Below, one piece after another: positions 1-6,496 of a stretch of 18,079 nucleotides of DNA. Location: contig JBEIVB010000051.1 in assembly GCA_040374085.1 (NCBI GenBank), positions 1 to 18,079 on the forward strand. The letters are read 5' to 3'. The DNA is from JBEIVB01 sp040374085. Its GTDB lineage: Bacteria; Bacteroidota; Bacteroidia; UBA4408. Below the pieces are notes generated by a model that had not been told where the DNA came from, did no database searches, and saw nothing but the letters and a program-made list of their open reading frames with translations. Position 1 is the first letter of the stretch. Every line of letters starts with the position of its first letter. Position numbers and translations under genes: made by a program.

Positions 1-101
1 CTAGCCGGAGTAGGAGGAGAGAGCGTAATGGCGGTAATTTGGGCACGAACCGGAGAAAGCAAAGCCAAGGCGCATACTGTGGAGAGAAGAAATCTATGCA
101 T
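1..101 (-). CDS. Secreted protein, N-terminal fragment cut by the window edge
   Basis: An open frame starts with ATG at 101 on the minus strand and stays open to base 1, giving 33 codons and two further bases. The protein begins MHRFLLSTVCALALLSPVRA and continues QITAITLSPPTPA. This is a textbook export signal: a short basic start (His, Arg), a hydrophobic core (LLSTVCALALLS) and a cleavage site after Val-Arg-Ala, before Gln. Bacteroidota signal peptides very often end in Ala-Gln, as do those of the other exported proteins in this window. The gene diverges from fhs across 142 bp. Too little of the mature protein is present to assign a function; a further surface protein is a reasonable guess given the neighbours. 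The fragment is too short to prove coding on length alone, so the call rests on the signal peptide. Confidence 0.6.
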   Translation of the reverse strand, partial: MHRFLLSTVCALALLSPVRAQITAITLSPPTPA

Positions 102-243
102 AGGGTTTTAAAAGAGGGGGTAAGGTAGCCAAATCTTTTCGAAGGGATGGAAAGGCAGCGTTTTCAAAAGTTATAAACAATAGTGAATAAAATGTGGGCG
201 CAAGTCCACCCTTCTCGGCCTCCTTTTTTTGTTTATTTGAAGC
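102..243. promoter_or_regulatory. Divergent intergenic region upstream of fhs and the edge gene
   Basis: This 142-bp spacer separates two divergent starts, so it should hold promoters for both. It is AT-rich around 160-195. On the minus strand a TATAAC element followed by TTTTG lies near 165-175 and loosely recalls the Bacteroidota -7 element (TAnnTTTG), but the spacing is not exact and no matching -33 TTTG was found. No Shine-Dalgarno precedes either ATG, which is normal in this phylum. The exact promoters cannot be fixed by eye. Confidence 0.35.
194..209 (+). other. Short hairpin with GCAA tetraloop in the fhs leader
   Basis: GTGGGC at 194-199 can pair with GTCCAC at 204-209 (five Watson-Crick pairs and one G-U), closing a GCAA loop of the GNRA class. 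A run of seven T follows about 14 bases later, near 224-230. The gap between stem and T-run is too long for a standard intrinsic terminator. It may be a 5' leader structure of the folate mRNA, or chance. Confidence 0.25.
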
Positions 244-1884
244 ATGTCGCATCCACCCCCACTTCCCATTTCCAAAATTTCTGAATCGTTGGGTTTTTCT
301 GCCGGTGAAATAGAACCTTTCGGGCACCACATCGCCAAGTTGCCCCTTCCGCCGGCAGATGGCCCGTTAAAAGGGAATTTGGTACTGGTTACGGCAACCT
401 CACCCAACAAGGCCGGCGTTGGAAAAACCACCATCACCACCTCTTTGGCCATGGGCCTCAACCACCTTGGGCACGAGGCTGCAGCGGCCTTGCGCGAGCC
501 CTCTCTTGGGCCTTGTTTTGGCATGAAAGGCGGAGCCACCGGTGGAGGAATGGCGCAGGTGCTGCCTATGGATGCCATTAACCTGCACTTCACCGGCGAT
601 TTTCACGCCATCACCAGCGCCCACAACATGCTCATGGCCCTGTTGGAGAACCACCAGCAGCATCAACAAGGACAACCTTTACAGCTAAAGCGCACCTTCT
701 GGAACCGCGTGCTCGATGTGAACGACCGAACCCTGCGTGAGGTTATTACCGGTATGGGCTCCGGCAACGGCATCCTGCGCGAAACGGGCTTCGACATTAC
801 CCCGGCCTCCGAGCTTATGGCGGTGCTGTGCCTCGCCTCAGACCATGCCGACCTCGAAGCCCGCATTGGGCGCATTGTGTTGGGCGAAACGGTTACTGGG
901 CAACGATTGCGGGTGTCGGATTTAGGATTTTCCGGAGCCATAACCGCCTTGCTCAGCAAGGCCCTGCACCCCAACCTAGTTCAAACAACCGAGGGAACAC
1001 CTGCACTTGTGCACGGCGGACCCTTTGCCAACATTGCCCACGGTTGCAACAGTCTTATAGCCACGCGCCTGGGCCTGCAGCGCTGCGATTGGGTGGTAAC
1101 CGAAGCCGGCTTTGGCAGCGATTTGGGTGCCGAGAAATTCTTCAACATCAAGTGCCGATTGGGCGGTTTTCAGCCGGTGGTAACCGTTTTGGCCACCGCC
1201 GCCCGCAGTCTCAAAGCCCACGGTGGAGTAGAGGAGAAAAACCTCCACTTGCCCAATACCGCGGCCGTAGAACAAGGCCTTGTGAACCTACGACGCCACG
1301 CCGAAAACCTGCAGCGTTTTGGGCAAACCGTGGTGGTGGCGTTTAACGTGTTTTCCGATGACGGTGCAGGGGAGCAGGAATTGGTTGCGCAATGGTGCCG
1401 CAGCCGCAATCTTCCTTTTGCGCCTTGCAGCGGTTTTACGGCAGGCGGCGAAGGTGCTGCAGATCTGGCTAGGGAAGTGGTGCGCGCCGCCGAACACAAT
1501 CCTTCCAAACCGTTGCAGCACACCTATGCCTTGCAACAACCTGTACAAGAAAAACTCGATGCGTTGGTTCAGAAGGTATACGGCGGCGCACGCGCAGTGC
1601 TCAGCCCCCAGGCGCAAACCGATCTTAAAGCCATACTGGCCGGTGGGGGAGGAGAGATGCCGGTTTGTGTAGCCAAAACGCCCTATGCCTTTTCCCACCA
1701 ACCCGGCGATTCCAGTACGGTAGAAGGATTTGAATTGCCCATTCAGCGCCTGTTGCTCAACGCAGGAGCGGGTTTTGTGGTGGCCTTGGCCGGAGAAATC
1801 ATGCGCATGCCCGGCTTGCCCAAAAATCCCCAAGCACTACACATTGCTTATCAAGATGGCGAAGTAACCGGAATCAGCGGATAA
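244..1884 (+). CDS. fhs: Formate--tetrahydrofolate ligase
   Basis: This cytoplasmic enzyme (EC 6.3.4.3) joins formate to tetrahydrofolate using ATP, giving 10-formyl-THF for purine and one-carbon metabolism. The 546-residue length fits the family (about 550-560). The nucleotide-binding loop is at residues 52-62 (TSPNKAGVGKT), where many homologues have AGEGKTT, so Glu is replaced by Val. The family block EPSLGPCFGMKGGATGGG is at about 85-102, and further conserved blocks follow (TGDFHAITSAHN, VITGMGSGNGILRETGFDIT, HGGPFANIAHGCNS, VTEAGFGSDLGAEKFFNIKC, AHGG). The C-terminus carries the usual GEIMRMPGLPK stretch. The start at 244 is the first ATG of the frame and leaves a normal N-terminus. It is the first gene of a likely operon: thyA starts 39 bp after the stop with no terminator between. 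Its product feeds the same folate pool that thyA and folA use. Confidence 0.96.
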   Translation: MSHPPPLPISKISESLGFSAGEIEPFGHHIAKLPLPPADGPLKGNLVLVTATSPNKAGVGKTTITTSLAMGLNHLGHEAAAALREPSLGPCFGMKGGATGGGMAQVLPMDAINLHFTGDFHAITSAHNMLMALLENHQQHQQGQPLQLKRTFWNRVLDVNDRTLREVITGMGSGNGILRETGFDITPASELMAVLCLASDHADLEARIGRIVLGETVTGQRLRVSDLGFSGAITALLSKALHPNLVQTTEGTPALVHGGPFANIAHGCNSLIATRLGLQRCDWVVTEAGFGSDLGAEKFFNIKCRLGGFQPVVTVLATAARSLKAHGGVEEKNLHLPNTAAVEQGLVNLRRHAENLQRFGQTVVVAFNVFSDDGAGEQELVAQWCRSRNLPFAPCSGFTAGGEGAADLAREVVRAAEHNPSKPLQHTYALQQPVQEKLDALVQKVYGGARAVLSPQAQTDLKAILAGGGGEMPVCVAKTPYAFSHQPGDSSTVEGFELPIQRLLLNAGAGFVVALAGEIMRMPGLPKNPQALHIAYQDGEVTGISG

Positions 1885-1923
1885 AGCAGCAAGATAGTAT
1901 AAAACAAAAAAGTTGTATAAACC

Positions 1924-2718
1924 ATGCAAGCCTACCACCACATCCTTCACGAAGTGCTGCACCGCGGAACCCTCAAAGAAGACCGCACCGGAACCGGCAC
2001 GCTGAGTCTTTTTGGCCATCAAATGCGTTTCAACCTACAGGAGGGATTCCCATTGGTTACCACGAAGAAGGTTCACCTAAAATCCATCATCCATGAGCTG
2101 CTCTGGTTTTTAAAAGGCGACACCAACATTGCCTATTTAAAAGAGCATGGCGTTTCCATTTGGGATGAGTGGGCCGATGCCCAAGGCAACCTCGGGCCGG
2201 TATACGGCTACCAATGGAGGAGCTGGCCAACGCCCAATGGCCAACACATCGATCAGATTTCGGAGGTGCTGCACCAATTGCGCACCTCGCCCGACAGCCG
2301 CCGCATGATCGTGAGTGCCTGGAACGTGGCCAACATTCCGCAAATGGCCTTGCCTCCATGCCACGCCCTGTTTCAATTTTATGTTGCCAACGGGCGCCTC
2401 AGCTGCCAGCTCTACCAGCGTAGCGCCGATTTGTTCTTGGGTGTGCCCTTCAACATCGCCAGCTACGCCCTGCTCACGCTCATGATGGCACAGGTTACCG
2501 GCCTGCAACCCGGCGAGTTTGTGCACACCCTGGGCGATGCGCACCTCTACCTCAACCACCTTCCCCAGGTGCGCCTGCAGCTTAGCCGCAGCATGAGACC
2601 TCCTCCGGAAATGCACCTCAATCCCGAGGTAAAAAACCTATTTGATTTCCGGTTTGAGGATTTTACCCTGAAAGGTTATGATCCGCATCCGGCCATTAAA
2701 GCACAAGTAGCGGTATAA
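1924..2718 (+). CDS. thyA: Thymidylate synthase
   Basis: ThyA (EC 2.1.1.45) methylates dUMP to dTMP with 5,10-methylene-THF as both carbon donor and reductant, releasing dihydrofolate. The 264 residues equal the length of the E. coli enzyme. The catalytic cysteine is Cys146 in the block LPPCHALFQFYV, the same number as in E. coli. The phosphate-binding arginines are visible in DRTGTG (about residue 21) and SRRMIVSAWN (about 126-127). The dUMP-binding region QRSADLFLGVPFNIASYALL and the C-terminal block DFTLKGYDPHPAIKA are intact. ATG at 1924 gives the canonical MQAYHHILHEVL start. It lies 39 bp after fhs and 9 bp before folA, so the three are probably cotranscribed. Because ThyA oxidises its folate cofactor, the adjacent dihydrofolate reductase gene is functionally coupled to it. 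Confidence 0.98.
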   Translation: MQAYHHILHEVLHRGTLKEDRTGTGTLSLFGHQMRFNLQEGFPLVTTKKVHLKSIIHELLWFLKGDTNIAYLKEHGVSIWDEWADAQGNLGPVYGYQWRSWPTPNGQHIDQISEVLHQLRTSPDSRRMIVSAWNVANIPQMALPPCHALFQFYVANGRLSCQLYQRSADLFLGVPFNIASYALLTLMMAQVTGLQPGEFVHTLGDAHLYLNHLPQVRLQLSRSMRPPPEMHLNPEVKNLFDFRFEDFTLKGYDPHPAIKAQVAV

Positions 2719-2727
2719 TACAAACCC

Positions 2728-3240
2728 ATGGAAAGCCCAGTAGATTCGCAGATTGCCCTAGTGGTAGCCATGGGCCTCGATGGCTCCATTGGGTACCAAA
2801 ACAAACTTTTGTGGCACCTGCCAGATGACCTGAAATTTTTTAAGCAAGTTACCATGGGCCACGCCCTCATTATGGGCAGGCTTACTTTTGAGAGCATTGG
2901 CAGACCCTTGCCTGGCAGGCAAACGCTGGTGTTGAGCCAAAAAGGAATGGATGCTCCCAATGGCGTGCTGGTTTGTGCTTCGCTTCAAGAAGCACTCTCA
3001 AAAGTTGAATCGGGCAGAAAACCTTTTGTGGTGGGAGGGGCGCAAATTTATCGCTTGGCATTACCCCAGGCCCAAACGCTGTTCATAACCCGCGTAGAAA
3101 CCACCTTTCCAAGTGCCGACGCGCACTTTCCGGAGCTGAAACCGGCAGGTTTTGAAAAAGCAGACGAGCAGCACCACCCCGCAGACGACCGCCACGCCTG
3201 GCCCTTTGCATTTGAACGCTGGGAGCGGATTTCGGGTTGA
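2728..3240 (+). CDS. folA: Dihydrofolate reductase
   Basis: FolA (EC 1.5.1.3) reduces 7,8-dihydrofolate to tetrahydrofolate with NADPH and is the target of trimethoprim and methotrexate. The 170 residues are typical of chromosomal bacterial enzymes. Near the N-terminus IALVVAMGLDGSIG matches the first strand and the Met20-loop region, and WHLPDDLKFFK carries Asp34, equivalent to the catalytic Asp27 of E. coli. The NADPH-binding blocks IMGRLTFESIGRPLPGR and FVVGGAQIYRLAL are complete. The ATG at 2728 is 9 bp after the thyA stop, a spacing that implies cotranscription. No sign of truncation or of a divergent plasmid-type resistance variant was seen. Downstream it converges on the KYG-repeat gene. 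Confidence 0.97.
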   Translation: MESPVDSQIALVVAMGLDGSIGYQNKLLWHLPDDLKFFKQVTMGHALIMGRLTFESIGRPLPGRQTLVLSQKGMDAPNGVLVCASLQEALSKVESGRKPFVVGGAQIYRLALPQAQTLFITRVETTFPSADAHFPELKPAGFEKADEQHHPADDRHAWPFAFERWERISG

Positions 3241-3243
3241 TGA

Positions 3244-3263
3244 TGCATCCGATGGTGGATGCA
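3244..3263 (+). terminator. Hairpin just after folA, possible terminator
   Basis: TGCATCC at 3244-3250 pairs perfectly with GGATGCA at 3257-3263 around a six-base loop, starting 4 bases after the folA stop. No T-run follows, so it is not a classical intrinsic terminator. It may protect the 3' end of the mRNA or act with the second hairpin at 3287-3316. Confidence 0.3.
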
Positions 3264-3286
3264 GCACGGCAAGAAACGGTTTCCCA

Positions 3287-3316
3287 TAGAGGCGGATGGC
3301 ATAAAAAATGCCTCTA
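3287..3316. terminator. Alternative hairpins between the convergent folA and KYG-repeat genes
   Basis: TAGAGGC at 3287-3293 pairs with GCCTCTA at 3310-3316, which includes the minus-strand stop codon. A nested alternative pairs GGCAT (3298-3302) with ATGCC (3308-3312) around five A. The two folds exclude each other because both use GGC/GCC near 3310. Neither has a clear U-tract, so termination of either gene here is plausible but unproven. Confidence 0.3.
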
Positions 3317-3745
3317 AATCAACAAACAGGCCAGTATCCACCGGTCGGGTATAAAATCAAAGTAGTATACCGGATCTCCGTATTTGTTGGTTTGGCGGAG
3401 TATGTTTCCATCCAGATAATAGAGTGCCTCACCGTATTTATTGTTCTCGCGAATGGTAGGCCCATCGAAATAAAAAACCGGATCTCCATAGCGATTTTTC
3501 AGGCGCACCTGCATGCCCTCTAAGGCATACACAGGATCTCCATATTTACTTTTGCGCCGAATGATGTCGCCATCCAGAAAATACAGCTCATTTCCATACT
3601 TGTTTTTCCGCTTGAGGGTGTTGCCATCGAGATAAAAAAGCTCTTTTCCGTATTTCGATTTTTCGCGAATGGTTTGTGCCCAGCTTGGCAGAACCCCAAA
3701 CAGGCAAAGAAAAATCATCAATAAAAAGTAGTTTTTATTTTTCAT
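3314..3745 (-). CDS. Small exported protein with six 18-residue KYG repeats
   Basis: A 143-residue protein of unknown function. The signal peptide MKNKNYFLLMIFLCLFGVLP-SWAQ ends near residue 24. It is followed by six tandem 18-residue repeats, at residues 25-42, 43-60, 61-78, 79-96, 97-114 and 115-131, with consensus x-I-R-x-K-x-K-Y-G-[DN]-P-V-Y-Y-L-D-G-N. Each unit holds two short alternating beta-like segments separated by the Tyr-Gly and Asp-Gly turns. This recalls the small 'beta-flower' exported proteins of Bacteroidota, which are also built from short Tyr/Gly repeats; that link is inference. The last repeat lacks the Gly of the Asp-Gly turn and runs into an unrelated tail, IPDRWILACLLI. 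An upstream ATG at 3868 would extend the frame by 41 residues, but that stretch lies inside the terminator of the preceding gene and would displace the signal peptide, so 3745 is preferred. No Shine-Dalgarno is visible. Confidence 0.82.
   Translation of the reverse strand: MKNKNYFLLMIFLCLFGVLPSWAQTIREKSKYGKELFYLDGNTLKRKNKYGNELYFLDGDIIRRKSKYGDPVYALEGMQVRLKNRYGDPVFYFDGPTIRENNKYGEALYYLDGNILRQTNKYGDPVYYFDFIPDRWILACLLI
3353..3673 (-). repeat. Six tandem 54-bp units encoding KYG repeats
   Basis: The units are exactly 54 bp each in the protein frame, except the last, which is 17 codons. The positions conserved at protein level are Ile/Val-Arg, Lys/Arg-Tyr-Gly and Tyr/Phe-Asp-Gly. At DNA level the plus strand shows the recurring words 'ccgtattt' and 'ggatctccat', visible every 54 bp. 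Copies have diverged, so the array is not a recent slippage product. Confidence 0.85.
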
Positions 3746-3795
3746 AGATTTTGCAATATGAAATTGTGGCTGGTCTGGCTGGCTTGGACGCACAT

Positions 3796-3851
3796 AAAAA
3801 TCCCGACACCCCGTCTGTGAAGAAAAAATCACAAAGCCATTGGTGTCGGAA
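3796..3851 (-). terminator. Intrinsic terminator of the FISUMP gene, with a nested hairpin
   Basis: On the minus strand, about 32 bases after the FISUMP stop codon, ATTCCGACACC (3841-3851 side) pairs with GGTGTCGGGAT (3800-3810 side), 10 of 11 positions. It is followed by a U-tract from the five A at 3796-3800. The 31-base loop contains a second stem, TGTGA/TCACA (3816-3820 with 3829-3833). Position, stem strength and U-tract fit a rho-independent terminator. Confidence 0.7.
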
Positions 3852-3882
3852 TAAAGTTCTTTCGTCAAAGAAATAGGATCGG

Positions 3883-4908
3883 TTACTCTTTTACAATTTT
3901 CAGGATGTTGCCTGCTTCATTGCCCACCCTGAGCAGGTATATACCTCTTGGAAGTTGGCTCAAAGAAACCGATTGAGATGCCTGATTTACTTGACCGCTC
4001 ATTACCGCTTGTCCTAAGGCGTTCAACACCCAAAACGGAGCCCCCAGCAACTGCTCCGAAGCCAAGAAGGTAAAGTCATCTGAGGCAGGATTAGGAAAGC
4101 CACTGAGCAGCGAGTGATGCTGTTTTTGCTCGGCCCCGGTTATGGTTCCCGCATCGCGCACACAACGAACGGAGTAACCGTCCTGCCAAACGGCCAAATC
4201 GCCGCTTACCACATTATCTATATTACTCATTTGATATTGGTATGAGCGTATGATGGCGTTGTTTTGAGAGGTGGTCCAGTGATAGGCTCTAAAGGTAATT
4301 TCAGTAAAAGTTCCCCCCGGACTGCCGGGTGCACCTAGAGGTCCAAATCTTCGTCCTGCAGCTAAACCTGTAAAACCGGTTGAATTGGTTGCTCCTGTGC
4401 TGTTGTACCAATGGGTGGTGCCCGAGTCTTTTAGGGCGATTCCTGCCGTTAAACCTCCGCCAACCGCCGCAGTCAAATCGTCCCACTCAAAGCGGCTCGG
4501 CACATGCCAGCCAACCGGACAGGCTCCTTGAACCCCGCTGGGGTTTAACCAGCTCCCCGTTGAGGAATCGCCATTTACCGCAGCATACCAATTGTATAAT
4601 ACACCGTAGGTTGCATAATTGGGATGAGATTTAGCGGCGGAAACGGAGTTGCCGTTGTAACCGTAAACGTATCGATGGGGAGCCACATAAGAGCCTTGAT
4701 TGGGCTTAGAAACCGCGGGTAAGTAGCGCAGGTTTTCGGCCATCCAGCATTGGTTGCCAATGAGCACCGTATTGTACACGTTGCTGTCTCTTGGATCGGT
4801 GAAGGGCTGCCCGCAGGTAAATCCCTGTGAGAAAGACGACTGCGGAACAACCAGCATGGTCATCAACAAGAAGAGAATGCCGAATGGATAAAAGTAACGT
4901 TGGTTCAT
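3883..4908 (-). CDS. FISUMP-domain protein with T9SS type A sorting signal
   Basis: A 341-residue secreted protein. The signal peptide covers residues 1-28 (ending SSFSQ). Residues about 32-256 form a FISUMP domain (Fibrobacter succinogenes major paralogous domain): DSNVYNTVLIGNQCWMAENLRY near the start, then YGVLYNWYAA, CPVGWHVPSRFEWDDL, a TGF/GLAAGRR block, YHWTTSQ, and the closing YSVRCVRD. This order is typical of the family, whose biochemical role is unknown. Residues about 266-341 are a type A T9SS C-terminal domain with FPNPASDDF, a central VLNALGQAV turn and GIYLLRV near the end. The protein should therefore cross the outer membrane by type IX secretion and be released or anchored with loss of the tail. 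An upstream ATG at 4980 is possible, but MNQRYFYPF at 4908 puts the signal peptide at the N-terminus. The gene has its own terminator. Confidence 0.92.
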   Translation of the reverse strand: MNQRYFYPFGILFLLMTMLVVPQSSFSQGFTCGQPFTDPRDSNVYNTVLIGNQCWMAENLRYLPAVSKPNQGSYVAPHRYVYGYNGNSVSAAKSHPNYATYGVLYNWYAAVNGDSSTGSWLNPSGVQGACPVGWHVPSRFEWDDLTAAVGGGLTAGIALKDSGTTHWYNSTGATNSTGFTGLAAGRRFGPLGAPGSPGGTFTEITFRAYHWTTSQNNAIIRSYQYQMSNIDNVVSGDLAVWQDGYSVRCVRDAGTITGAEQKQHHSLLSGFPNPASDDFTFLASEQLLGAPFWVLNALGQAVMSGQVNQASQSVSLSQLPRGIYLLRVGNEAGNILKIVKE

Positions 4909-5042
4909 AATATTGTTTTGGGAGGTTTTGATGGTATTTTTCGTGAAAGTCATCGGCCTGCCAAAAAACATGCCAAACAAAACAATGGGATGGATGGGCC
5001 TTTGGTGTTCGCATCCAAAATCCGGGTTGCCGCCGCATTATG

Positions 5043-5072
5043 AAAAAAAAGAGGCCCCACACGAGGCCTCTT
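5043..5072 (-). terminator. Strong intrinsic terminator of the lipoprotein gene
   Basis: AAGAGGCC (5049-5056) and GGCCTCTT (5065-5072) form a perfect 8-bp stem with an 8-base loop. On the minus strand it is followed by an eight-base U-tract (A-run 5043-5050). It starts 26 bases after the lipoprotein stop codon and separates that gene from the FISUMP gene. Confidence 0.88.
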
Positions 5073-5098
5073 ATTATTGGGTTTTGAGTAGCAAAAAT

Positions 5099-5512
5099 CT
5101 ACTCCGTTACCGGCACATCCACATCCACTTCACCATTTCGGTCTGAGCGGGATAGGGTGTAGGGAATGCCCCCTCTCACCACTTGCTGAATGGCACTGTC
5201 GTAGCCCACCATATAGATGTAATAATCACCCGGCTGCAGGTTTTCGAAATGCACGTGGTCGGGCATGCCCGCTTTGGGGGTGGCCACCAAGTCGTAGGAC
5301 TGCAAACTGGCAGGAGCTTCGCTGCTGTTGAATTTGATGTATCCGGTAGCTCCTTTTATAGCTTTGCCGTGATGCTGGGGAAAAGCAACAATCTCGGCAT
5401 TACCACCAAGGCCGGCTTTGGTGCAGGCGGCTAGTGAGGTAAACAATACAAACCATCCAAAAATCGGGATAACCCGGATGAAAGAGGATCTGAGGTTTTT
5501 AGGTGTGTTCAT
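5099..5512 (-). CDS. Small lipoprotein of unknown function
   Basis: A 137-residue protein. An N-terminal hydrophobic segment (residues about 12-28) ends in the lipobox S-L-A-A-C with Cys30, which predicts processing by signal peptidase II and lipid anchoring. The mature part of about 108 residues contains HVHFENLQPGDYYIYMVGYD, a pattern seen in small Ig/prealbumin-like beta-sandwich proteins, and then VRGGIPYTLSRSDRNGEVDVDVPV. No catalytic motif was seen. The residue after Cys30 is Thr; in many Bacteroidota, export to the cell surface needs acidic residues just after the cysteine, so retention in the periplasm is more likely, by inference. ATG at 5512 is preferred over a TTG six codons upstream. 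A strong terminator follows. The name 'hypothetical lipoprotein' is the safest. Confidence 0.83.
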   Translation of the reverse strand: MNTPKNLRSSFIRVIPIFGWFVLFTSLAACTKAGLGGNAEIVAFPQHHGKAIKGATGYIKFNSSEAPASLQSYDLVATPKAGMPDHVHFENLQPGDYYIYMVGYDSAIQQVVRGGIPYTLSRSDRNGEVDVDVPVTE

Positions 5513-5683
5513 GCTGGTTGTTTTGTGCAATGGTGATAAAAAAAAGTCAAGGTTGATTTTGCGGAGCCCAAATCGTTCACAATTGGTTGAAATTTTAGGG
5601 AAAACGGTCGCCAGTAAGAACGCAGGCTGGAGGGGTTTGGTTTAGATGGTCCGAAATTTTTCTCACCCAAACAGGACTGGTTT

Positions 5684-6409
5684 TTACAACGATAAATATT
5701 TCCCCTCCACAAGTTTGGGCACCACGGCGGTTTGGTTGGGGGTTAGGCAATAGCGAATGTCGTCTTCCAAATGCAATCGCCCAAGCCGCTCTCGGTGCGA
5801 ACTTTCTTGTAAAAATCCAAACAGGTCATGCCGAGCTTGATGGAACAGCAAATGCGCAGCTCTTGCCGAGTCGCAATCGGTAACAAAGCGTTTGCCTTCA
5901 AGCAGTTTCTCCACAACGGCCCCGGCAAAAAGGGTGTCTTCAAAGTTAAATCGGTCTTTCCAACCGGCACAGAGCACTACTACTGAGCGATTCAGGTGGA
6001 GCAGTTCTTGTACCACTGCATCCAGGTTAACAAACGCCCCAATCACCACGCTATGGGCGTTTTTGGCGGCCTCAATGGCACGAGTCCCATTGGTGGTGGT
6101 TATGGCAATGGTTTGCCCGCTGTACGCACCGCTTGTATACGCTAATGGAGAGTTCCCCAAAGGAAAACCGGGCATCACTTCACCGTTGCGCTCGGCCGCA
6201 ACCACCATACCTTTTTCCTTCAAAGCCTCCGCTTCTTCCAGGGTGGCAATGGGAACCATGCGCTCCACGCCATGCGCAAAAGCGCTGCAAATGGCCGAGG
6301 TGGCGCGCAATACGTCTACCACAACCACAACCTGCCCAGGCTCCTCAAACAACGGAAAACTCAAGGGAGAAAAACAAACGCGTATAATGGGGGCAGAAGT
6401 GGAATTCAT
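5684..6409 (-). CDS. comB: 2-phosphosulfolactate phosphatase
   Basis: ComB (EC 3.1.3.71) dephosphorylates (R)-2-phospho-3-sulfolactate to sulfolactate. The family was defined in coenzyme M biosynthesis of methanogens and also occurs in many bacteria, where sulfolactate may serve sulfonate or sulfonolipid metabolism. The 241 residues match the family length. Family blocks appear in order: VVVVDVLRATS (about residues 28-38), AAERNGEVMPGFPLGNSP, ITTTNGTRAIEAA, VVVLCAGWKDRFNFEDTLFAGAV and the C-terminal region with HLEDDIRYCLTPN. No phosphosulfolactate synthase (comA) or other sulfonate gene is in the window, so the pathway here is unresolved. The gene is preceded by the terminator at 6440-6478, so it needs its own promoter; TAAACTTG (6414-6421, minus strand) resembles the Bacteroidota -7 element but sits only four bases from the ATG. 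No terminator was seen downstream. Confidence 0.93.
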   Translation of the reverse strand: MNSTSAPIIRVCFSPLSFPLFEEPGQVVVVVDVLRATSAICSAFAHGVERMVPIATLEEAEALKEKGMVVAAERNGEVMPGFPLGNSPLAYTSGAYSGQTIAITTTNGTRAIEAAKNAHSVVIGAFVNLDAVVQELLHLNRSVVVLCAGWKDRFNFEDTLFAGAVVEKLLEGKRFVTDCDSARAAHLLFHQARHDLFGFLQESSHRERLGRLHLEDDIRYCLTPNQTAVVPKLVEGKYLSL

Positions 6410-6439
6410 GGTGCAAGTTTACGCACTCTGGGGGGCAAG

Positions 6440-6478
6440 AAAAAAAAAGGCCGCCCCTGATTTCTCAAAGGCGGCCTT
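6440..6478 (-). terminator. Strong intrinsic terminator of the seven-module secreted protein gene
   Basis: AAGGCCGCC (6447-6455) and GGCGGCCTT (6470-6478) form a perfect 9-bp GC-rich stem around a 14-base loop. On the minus strand it runs into a U-tract of about nine bases (A-run 6440-6448). It begins 18 bases after the stop codon at 6497 and lies before comB. Confidence 0.9.
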
Positions 6479-6496
6479 AATTGCATAGAGTTCAAT

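Noticed and set aside
102..243. Folate riboswitch upstream of fhs
   Set aside because: The only structure seen is a six-pair hairpin with a GNRA loop; the conserved multi-helix core of a THF riboswitch was not found.
1288..1833. Minus-strand 181-codon frame antisense to fhs
   Set aside because: fhs is unambiguous here on the plus strand; the antisense frame has no recognisable motif.
3746..3868. Longer start for the KYG-repeat protein
   Set aside because: The 41 extra residues lie within the intrinsic terminator of the upstream gene and would bury the signal peptide inside the protein.
5513..5683. Small minus-strand frame of 67 codons between comB and the lipoprotein gene
   Set aside because: It overlaps the lipoprotein start and upstream region, lacks a signal peptide or domain, and its composition does not resemble a real protein.
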